A DNA stretch of 64,000 bases from positions 806,001-870,000 of the forward strand of contig NZ_AP018052.1 of assembly GCF_002356355.1 (NCBI RefSeq), in the 5' to 3' direction. Position numbers and translations under genes: made by a program. This DNA comes from Thiohalobacter thiocyanaticus. Lineage in GTDB: Bacteria > Pseudomonadota > Gammaproteobacteria > Thiohalobacterales > Thiohalobacteraceae. The stretch's first letter is position 1, and each line of letters starts with the position of its first letter. Below, one piece after another: positions 24,581 through 31,625 of this stretch. The notes beneath the pieces were generated by a model that saw only the letters and a list, made by a program, of their open reading frames with translations, was not told where the DNA came from and did not search any database.

Positions 24581-27181
24581 TCAATCCCGCGCCTGACACC
24601 AGAAAGTATACATACCGATAAAGGTGTCGGGATGTCGCTGCTCGAACTGGTCCCAATGTGTCAGATTGGTCAGGTCCGGGTCGTCCGGGAAGGCCTGAAG
24701 ATAGCGGTGTTTAAGTTGCATATCCTGGATTTCGAAGCCGACGAAGTCGAGTTCGGCGCGGTCAAGCAGGGCTTGGATTTCCGGCAAGGTATAGACATGC
24801 TCCTGGGCATGGAAGATCAGATCACGGCATTCGCTCAGACTGTAGAAATCCTGCATTCGGGTGAGCGCCTGTAACTCGTCATCCGGGGGCAGGGTGCGGA
24901 TTTCCTGGCGGACGGCCCGGATCGCGTCGAGGTCGTCCAGGCGTTGTCCGGCCTCGAACCTCCTGCGGGCGGCCTGGACAGCTTGTCTGGCGGTGCGGCT
25001 GTAAAATCCCAGGTTCATTATTCCGTTTGGCTGCAGTAAACGGCGCAAGGAGAGTAGGCCGCGGGCCGGGTCAGCAAGATGGTGAAGAACGCCGACGGAT
25101 TCGATGATGTGGAAGCGTTGTTCAAGCTCGTCGAGTTCGAGGATGTCGCCTTGGAAAAATTTTATCTCATCGAAACCCAACTCATGCGCGCGGCGTTGGG
25201 CATAGGCCAGGCTGCTCCGGCTGAGGTCGATGGCGGTGATGCTGCCGTGCTTTAACCGGCTGGCTGAAAGCAGGGCATGCTTTCCGGTACCGCAGCCCGC
25301 GATCAGGATGTCTATTGATTCAGTGCCGAAATCAGGCGGAACGAAATGCGGGAGTTCTTCGCGCAATAAATCTTTATAGGAACGGGGGGAATACAGATCC
25401 AGGCTGAGCCACCGTGGATAGGGTGACTTCTCGTACTGGGCGCGGACGCTGTCTGAAGAGCTTTCCTGTATCTGTGTCAGCGCAGGGAGTGCATGTTTTA
25501 TATGTTCCTCAAGCTGTGGATGGTAAATATGTTTTTCCCAGAGTGATCGCAGTCGTTCCGCGATTGATGTTTCGATACGCATGGGTGTATTGGGTATGGG
25601 CCAGTCGAACGGAAGTTGGCCATAACAGGCAAGCAGTAGTGTTCCGGTGATGTAAGCCTGCGAGGATGGTAATAGTTTTCGGCAGCAAAACTCACGGAGC
25701 GTCTGTGTGCGATCGCGTTCGTCCGGGCTGCATGCGTAAACGAATTCATTGTTATGACATTGGTGGGCCAGCGCGGTCAGCCGGGCCAAGGTATCGATGT
25801 CTGGGAGACTCGCGGGGCAGCCGGTCGACTCTGTGAGTTGAAACAGTGCAGTACTGCGGTACTGCCGGAGACAGTCTTCGATTTCACTGTCGGGAATCAC
25901 GGTCTGGCACAGGATTGCTTCCAGCAATGGACGTTCAGGAGTGTGCCAGAGGCAGTCGAAGGCCTGCAGATCATCGGTCCAGTCACGGCGGGTCAGCCGT
26001 TTGGCTAACTCAGGATGCGAGCGAAGCAGAGACATAACAGGGCCAATGAGATACTGCTGATCGATCCCTTCATCCTGGAAACAAGCGGCCAGAGTTTTCC
26101 TGAACTCGGCGTTGTTGTGGAATTGCCCGGTGGAGCCGGCAATTCGAGCGAATTGCTGTCCATGAGTTCGGTTACCGGGGTCCAGTTGTAGGGCTCGCAG
26201 ACTGTGGATGAGAGCTTCCTGTTGGTTGCCGATTGCGGCATGTAGGAGCGAGAGGTTGGCCTGTATCGATGCGAGATCGGGGCGCTGTCTGGCCGCCTCT
26301 TTGAGGTGACGTAGTCCCTCCCGGGTTTGGCCATTGGTGTGCAGGAGGGTGCCCAGGTTGTTATGGCTACGATAGGCGGTAGGATTGATCTTTAGGGCAG
26401 CGCCATATTCCCGTATCGCTTCCTGTAGGTTGCCAGCTTGCTGATGCAATCCGGCGAGAGCATGGTGCAGTCTGTGGTCAGGGCGGCAGGTCCTGATTGC
26501 GGCCCGCAGACTGGCGACTGCTTCCTCCGGTTGGTCCGCATTGGCATGTATGCGCGCCAGTAGAAGATAGTTGTCGGCAAAGTCGGGTGCCGTCTCAACC
26601 AGTTTCTCCAGTATGTCCAAAGCTGACGCGGAGTCGCCCTGTAGCCAATAGCAGCGGGCGGCGTTCACACGTGCATGCTGCAGCCCTGAATCACACTGTG
26701 TGGCGTAGAGATAAGCTGCCAAAGCCGGCTCCAATTCGCCTCTGTCCTCATGGATCAGCCCCAGGGTGTTGTGAGCTGAGGCAAATTCTGGCTGGAGAGA
26801 GAGAGCCTTACGCGAACAGGCTTCCGCGGATTCGAGGTCGCCGACGTTACGATGAAGAAGTCCCAGGTTGGCCAGGGCCTGTGGGTGGTTCGGTGTGGTT
26901 TTGAGCAATACCTGATATTGTTCAATCGCCTCGGCCGTGCGTCCCAGGGCGTGTAGGGCGACAGCGAGATTATAGCGTGCTTGGGTATGCCCGGGTTGGA
27001 CTTTCAGTGCCTGAGAGCAAGCGGCTGCGACCTCTGCGATATTACCCGTGAAGGCTTGAATCGATGCTTTAAGCAGCCATGAATCTGCCTGATCGGGGTA
27101 GGTGTTGCAGTGCTGCTCTGCAAGTTGGAGTGCCTCATTGATACGGCCGGCCTGGAGGAAAGACTGTATCTGCTGTTGCAT
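24581..27181 (-). CDS. Large TPR-methyltransferase with unassigned middle domain
   Basis: 866 residues. TPR units about 1-360, a helical middle region (360-590) I do not recognise, then VRAQYEKSPYPRW, which precedes the methyltransferase in many TPR-methyltransferase fusions, and the SAM domain with motif I ILIAGCGTGKHALLSA, DLSRSSLAYAQRR and SVGVLHHLADP. The C-terminal 150 residues form an extra helical cap. The N-terminal head FLQAGRINEALQLAEQHC parallels that of the 22718 protein. It is the third gene of the operon, 6 bp after the OGT-like gene. Substrate unknown. Confidence 0.83.
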   Translation of the reverse strand: MQQQIQSFLQAGRINEALQLAEQHCNTYPDQADSWLLKASIQAFTGNIAEVAAACSQALKVQPGHTQARYNLAVALHALGRTAEAIEQYQVLLKTTPNHPQALANLGLLHRNVGDLESAEACSRKALSLQPEFASAHNTLGLIHEDRGELEPALAAYLYATQCDSGLQHARVNAARCYWLQGDSASALDILEKLVETAPDFADNYLLLARIHANADQPEEAVASLRAAIRTCRPDHRLHHALAGLHQQAGNLQEAIREYGAALKINPTAYRSHNNLGTLLHTNGQTREGLRHLKEAARQRPDLASIQANLSLLHAAIGNQQEALIHSLRALQLDPGNRTHGQQFARIAGSTGQFHNNAEFRKTLAACFQDEGIDQQYLIGPVMSLLRSHPELAKRLTRRDWTDDLQAFDCLWHTPERPLLEAILCQTVIPDSEIEDCLRQYRSTALFQLTESTGCPASLPDIDTLARLTALAHQCHNNEFVYACSPDERDRTQTLREFCCRKLLPSSQAYITGTLLLACYGQLPFDWPIPNTPMRIETSIAERLRSLWEKHIYHPQLEEHIKHALPALTQIQESSSDSVRAQYEKSPYPRWLSLDLYSPRSYKDLLREELPHFVPPDFGTESIDILIAGCGTGKHALLSASRLKHGSITAIDLSRSSLAYAQRRAHELGFDEIKFFQGDILELDELEQRFHIIESVGVLHHLADPARGLLSLRRLLQPNGIMNLGFYSRTARQAVQAARRRFEAGQRLDDLDAIRAVRQEIRTLPPDDELQALTRMQDFYSLSECRDLIFHAQEHVYTLPEIQALLDRAELDFVGFEIQDMQLKHRYLQAFPDDPDLTNLTHWDQFEQRHPDTFIGMYTFWCQARD

Positions 27182-27187
27182 TCCGGG

Positions 27188-29434
27188 TTACCCTGTGGAG
27201 ACGCTGACTATGCAGTTGGTTATTTGATCAAGAAAGGCTTGCTGAAAATCCGATTGATCGCAAAGGGGTGAGGTGGCCATCCGCTGGCGGATATTTCTAT
27301 AGGGGTGCTCGCCGCTCTGCAATTTATGAGCAAGGCCGATGGCGATGTTCAGGTATTGCTGGTCGTCTCCTGCGACGAATTCCCCCATATCCATGGCATG
27401 CAGCAGTGAGGCGCCGACACGAGAGGCGTGTCGTGTGCCCGTGCGAGTGATAACGGGTCGGCCCATCCATAGCGCCTCGCAGGTTGTTGTTGTGCCATGG
27501 TAAGGGAAAGTATCCAGGGCGATGTCGATAGTGTTGTAGGCGGCATAGTGGTCATTTGTGGGCACCCAACCCAGAAGTTCCAGCCGTTCTGCTGCAATCC
27601 CCTGTTCCATGAAAAGCCGCCTGAAATATCCGGCAACATTGGGATCGCCAAGTGGCCTGGCTTTGAGGACGATGCGGGATTCGGGTACTGCCTGAAGAAT
27701 GCGGCTCCATAGAACGATCATCCGGGGCGTGATCTTGGCCAGGTTGTTGAAGCAGCCAAACGTGATTGTATCGTTGCAACTGCCCGGCAATGTGGGTTCC
27801 GGCGCATCTTCGGGTGGCGTAAAGCAGAGGAAGCAACGGGGCATACGTAGTAATTTTTCTGTATATAACTCCTGCTGGCCGTTTGGGTCTGCGATACTGT
27901 CTGTGAGTCGGTAGTCCATCTCTGCTAAGCCGCTGGTGTTGGGATAGCCGAGATATGTGATCTGAACCGGACAGGGTCGCAAGGTGAACAGCCCCAGCCT
28001 GTTGCCGCTGGTATGGCCGGCCAGGTCGATCAGCACGTCAGGGCGGTCTTGGTATATACGATCCGCGGTAGCCTGATCGCTGAGTTTTGTGATATCGCGC
28101 CAAAGATTCGCTTGTGAACGTATCCTTTGGGTCATGCGATCTGGATTTTTTGTATTTGAATAGCAGATGATTTCCACGTCGGGGCGCCTGGCCAGCCCGG
28201 TCAAGCTCAGGAAGAAATACGCAACGGAATGTTCGCGGAAATCGGGTGAGACAAATCCGATGCGGATTTTTGATGGTGGTCGTTCTGCAGGGATTGGTGT
28301 TGCTGCGAGATGCAGGTTTTCCTTCCGGGCGCCCCATTCGAAATGCTGGCGTGCAATATGTGTATCGTCGAACTCCGGGCAATAATTCATTGCCATGAGG
28401 CGGTTGCTGGCAGCTTCGGCGTAGTCGGGGGCCAGCCGTAGGGCCATATCAAAACAGTCGATTGCTTCCTGCGGCTTTCCTGACAGCATATGCAATGTGC
28501 CCAGATTGGTCCAGGCCTGGTGCAGGTTCTTGTCCAGCTCGATCGCGTTCATGTAGCTGTGAATGGCGTCGGACAGGCGGTTTATGCGGCTGTAGGCAAG
28601 CCCCAGGTTGTAATGCAGTTCCGCCACCTGTGGGTCTTGCCTGATGGCATCATTCAGGCGTTCGATTGCTTCATCATGGTTTCCAGTCTCGATCAATGTA
28701 AGCGCGAAGTTGGAAACCAATCTTGAATTCTCTGGGGCTAGCGACAAGGCGCGTCGATAATAGGCCTCGGACTGTTCGAGGTTACCTGTGTCCCTGTGCA
28801 GGAGAGCGATAGAGCTTAGATATTCCTGGTTGTCGGGTTGAAGCGAAACAGCGGATTCCGCCTGCGTTAGCGCGGCATCTAGGTTGCCCTGTTCAACAAA
28901 CAACAGGCTGAGCTGATGTCTGGACGCGGCAAGTCCTGGCTGATGCCTGATGGCTGATTCGAGGCTCTGTTGCGCCTGTTCTTTTTCTCCTACGGCTAGT
29001 TGTGCCAGTGCGAGGTTGTGATGTGCCTGGGAAAAATCGGGCTTAAGTTTCAGTGCTTGCATGTATCTTCTGATCGCTGCCTCATTATCACCCTGTTGCT
29101 GCAATACGTTGCCAAGTTCGCACAGAGCTTCTGCGAATTCAGGCTGCAGGCTGATCGCCTTTTTCAGGCTTGTCTGTGCCTGGCTGTATTTGTTCTGCCT
29201 CAGTTGCGCAACGCCGAGGTTGTACCAGGCGGGTGCTGTCCGCGGATGCAATTTTATAACGCGCTGGCAATAGGACTCGCTGCCGGCAAAATCGCCCAGC
29301 TGACCACAAATCGCACTCATGAGGAACAATAGTCGCGCATTGCTGGGTTGAGTCTGGCATAGCTGCTCGCACACCTTGTGCGCTTCGGTAATCCGGTTTT
29401 GTTGTAAGAGCAGCATCAGTTGTTGCTGATTCAT
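27188..29434 (-). CDS. TPR-O-GlcNAc-transferase-like glycosyltransferase
   Basis: 748 residues. TPR units cover about 1-370; residues 385-745 are a GT41 (SPINDLY/OGT) domain with IGFVSPDFREHSVAYFF, DLAGHTSGNRL, ITYLGYPNTSGLAEMDYR, FGCFNNLAKITP and the UDP-sugar segment DTFPYHGTTTTCEALWMG. GT41 enzymes transfer GlcNAc or related sugars to Ser/Thr of cytoplasmic proteins. Both the His of the catalytic AGHT segment and the nucleotide-binding motif are present, so it should be active. It lies between a sulfotransferase and a methyltransferase gene, with gaps of 18 and 6 bp. Confidence 0.9.
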   Translation of the reverse strand: MNQQQLMLLLQQNRITEAHKVCEQLCQTQPSNARLLFLMSAICGQLGDFAGSESYCQRVIKLHPRTAPAWYNLGVAQLRQNKYSQAQTSLKKAISLQPEFAEALCELGNVLQQQGDNEAAIRRYMQALKLKPDFSQAHHNLALAQLAVGEKEQAQQSLESAIRHQPGLAASRHQLSLLFVEQGNLDAALTQAESAVSLQPDNQEYLSSIALLHRDTGNLEQSEAYYRRALSLAPENSRLVSNFALTLIETGNHDEAIERLNDAIRQDPQVAELHYNLGLAYSRINRLSDAIHSYMNAIELDKNLHQAWTNLGTLHMLSGKPQEAIDCFDMALRLAPDYAEAASNRLMAMNYCPEFDDTHIARQHFEWGARKENLHLAATPIPAERPPSKIRIGFVSPDFREHSVAYFFLSLTGLARRPDVEIICYSNTKNPDRMTQRIRSQANLWRDITKLSDQATADRIYQDRPDVLIDLAGHTSGNRLGLFTLRPCPVQITYLGYPNTSGLAEMDYRLTDSIADPNGQQELYTEKLLRMPRCFLCFTPPEDAPEPTLPGSCNDTITFGCFNNLAKITPRMIVLWSRILQAVPESRIVLKARPLGDPNVAGYFRRLFMEQGIAAERLELLGWVPTNDHYAAYNTIDIALDTFPYHGTTTTCEALWMGRPVITRTGTRHASRVGASLLHAMDMGEFVAGDDQQYLNIAIGLAHKLQSGEHPYRNIRQRMATSPLCDQSDFQQAFLDQITNCIVSVSTG

Positions 29435-29452
29435 GACTTAGGTAACTCCGCC

Positions 29453-31249
29453 CTATTGCACGATTCCCAGGCCCGCTTTTAATGGCGCCAGGTGTTTGTC
29501 ATAGTTTTTCCAGCGATCGAGGGAGGACTTGTACACAGGCTGACGTACCTGATCGTAACTTGGTGTGTTGACGATGCGTCGACTGGTGTGAAATTCAAGG
29601 CAATTCTCGTTCCATCGCAGACCGCAGTAATCGAGCAGGCGGCGGCTGACTGTTTCCTGATCAGTGATCAGGTTCTCGTACTGGATTTCGTGCAGGTTTT
29701 CACCATAAAGCTTACGCCAGTGCTGCATCAGTTGCTCGTATTGGCGGTAATACTGGCCCAGGCTGAAAAGATCGGTGGAATATGGGTGGTTGGTGTTGAA
29801 GTTGTGGAAATAAATCGACAGACACACATCCAGTGGATTACGCATGACGTGTACGATTCTGGCAGCCGGAATGGCTGCGCGTATCAGCCCGACGAAAAGG
29901 AAATTATGAGGCATTTTGTCACAGATGAATGCCGCTGAAGGTTCTAGTTGTTTGAGCTTGCGGTGGTATTTCTGGCCGAACTCATGGAGTTTTTGTTGGC
30001 TTATCTGGGCCATGAGATATGGGTACTTGTGACCCGTTGTTGATTCCAGGTCTCGGGTCAGATCTCCGATCCAGGATAACTCGCCTGCGCCATACACATC
30101 GGGATGGCTGGCGAGAATCTGTTCTATCAGGGTTGTGCCCGAACGCGGCATGCCGACAATGAAAATGGGTGTGGGTTTGCCAGCCTCTATGGCTGGTTCG
30201 CTGAAAGGTCGGTCGAAATATTCGACAATTGCATCGATATAGCGCTGGTTCGCTGTTGAATCGAACTGTTGTGGTCGGGTTTTGTTGCCGGAGTGGTAAT
30301 GTTGAAATGCGGTATCATATTCTTCTTGATCGTTATAAAGGTCGCCCAGCAGAAACTCTATCTCCTGTCGTTGAAGCGGAGGGATGGCGTGCGTGGCAAG
30401 CAGTTGCTCGAGCAACCGGATCCCGTCGGACTGCATGTTAGTGCGTCGCGACAGGATTCCGAAGGCAATGGCAATGGCAGGGGTTACCCTGCCCGCTTCG
30501 ATATAGGGTTTGAGTTGCTTCACAGCCTCGTCGTAGTGGCCTTCCTTTTCGCGAAGTTGGGCGATCGCAGCCACTGCTTCCAGCATTCCCGGGGCAATTT
30601 GCAGTGCTTTCTGGTAGTGATAGAACGCCTGTTCGTGCGCGCCATCGCTTTGCAATGAAACGCCGAGGTTGAAGTGTGCCTGGGCATAGCGTGGTTCGTG
30701 CTTGAGTGCCTTGCGGAAACTACTGATCGCCTCTTCGGTTCTGCACTGTTCATGCAGCAGGGTGCCCAGATTGTTGTGGGCCTGAGCAAAGCGGGGGTTC
30801 AGTCTTATAGCGGACTGGAATGAAGTTTTGGCCTCGCTGATTTTACCCTGCTCGCGAAGTACGGTTCCCAGATTGCTATGCGCGTTAAAATCCTTGGGGT
30901 CGACAGTGATTGCCTTACGGAAGCACTCTTCCGCTTCATCCAGTTTCCCCATTTGTGAAAGCAGCAGCCCCAGGTTCCCCCTCGCAGGCCCGAACTTCGG
31001 AAACTGTGCGATGGTCCGACGCAGATATTGTTCAGCTTTTGCCGTATCTCCCATGCGTCCATATATAACACCCAGCATGTTCCAGATGTCCGGATCACCA
31101 GGAGTCTGACGTAAAAGCGTCTCGAAGGCGGCCTTCGCTTGCGTGAGCTGGCCCCTGTTGTAAGCCGTAACAGCATGATTTTTCAGATTTATGATTTCCT
31201 GCTGCATAATCTGGTCTGGTTTATAGTGGGCGCTGGTCGGTAATTGCAT
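29453..31249 (-). CDS. TPR-sulfotransferase (first gene of TPR operon)
   Basis: 598 residues. About eight TPR units, then a Sulfotransfer_3 domain with IFIVGMPRSGTTLIEQILA, HVMRNPLDVCLSIY and DKMPHNFLFVGLI. The C-terminal RIVNTPSYDQVRQPVYKSSL is shared with the paralogue at 20699. ATG 31249 has an AAGGCGGA stretch just upstream; an in-frame ATG at 31207 is an alternative. First gene of the minus-strand operon; its promoter should lie in 31250-31625. PAPS use is inferred from the motifs. Confidence 0.86.
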   Translation of the reverse strand: MQLPTSAHYKPDQIMQQEIINLKNHAVTAYNRGQLTQAKAAFETLLRQTPGDPDIWNMLGVIYGRMGDTAKAEQYLRRTIAQFPKFGPARGNLGLLLSQMGKLDEAEECFRKAITVDPKDFNAHSNLGTVLREQGKISEAKTSFQSAIRLNPRFAQAHNNLGTLLHEQCRTEEAISSFRKALKHEPRYAQAHFNLGVSLQSDGAHEQAFYHYQKALQIAPGMLEAVAAIAQLREKEGHYDEAVKQLKPYIEAGRVTPAIAIAFGILSRRTNMQSDGIRLLEQLLATHAIPPLQRQEIEFLLGDLYNDQEEYDTAFQHYHSGNKTRPQQFDSTANQRYIDAIVEYFDRPFSEPAIEAGKPTPIFIVGMPRSGTTLIEQILASHPDVYGAGELSWIGDLTRDLESTTGHKYPYLMAQISQQKLHEFGQKYHRKLKQLEPSAAFICDKMPHNFLFVGLIRAAIPAARIVHVMRNPLDVCLSIYFHNFNTNHPYSTDLFSLGQYYRQYEQLMQHWRKLYGENLHEIQYENLITDQETVSRRLLDYCGLRWNENCLEFHTSRRIVNTPSYDQVRQPVYKSSLDRWKNYDKHLAPLKAGLGIVQ

Positions 31250-31625
31250 TCCGCCTTATGCAGGCAGCGGCTGAGGACCGGGATGGCCCCATTATTTTAT
31301 CTTCTGGCGGCCCTTCCCGGGCGCATGTAGTTATGGAGGAATTATGTCATGGCTACCCGGAATTATCATGGCTCAATCTGTCCGGAATCTTAACCCGCAT
31401 GAATAATAATGTCGGAAAAATATACAATACCGGCGCGATAGTCGATAAAAATATTAACAATAAATCAGTAAGATATCAGTCTGCCCCCTCGATTGTTGTC
31501 GAAAAAATTGGCATTTAAATGCATCAGTCTACTAGGCATGAGAACAAAACCTTTAATGAACAATATGTTGCAGCTGAGGCCTGAAACTTGCTTATCGGGT
31601 TTCCTGGGTCTTGCGGGAGATAACG
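31250..31625. other. Divergent intergenic region, AT-rich
   Basis: 376 bp between the TPR operon and the cyclophilin-fusion gene. AT-rich from about 31390 to 31520. It holds a TGTCGG-N8-ACA motif at 31410, weaker relatives near 31440 and 31497, and the GGGAGA ribosome site before 31626. A TGGCATTTAAATGCA stretch near 31508 resembles sigma-54 but has the wrong spacing. Confidence 0.55.
31410..31426 (+). promoter_or_regulatory. Candidate enhancer motif, copy 3
   Basis: TGTCGGAAAAATATACA, about 200 bp before the start of the cyclophilin-fusion gene. It matches the motifs upstream of the PEP-CTERM gene. Confidence 0.4.

Noticed and set aside
31507-31523. Possible sigma-54 site TGGCATTTAAATGCA before the cyclophilin fusion
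   Set aside because: Only 9 bases separate GG and GC; RpoN promoters require 10 with very few exceptions.
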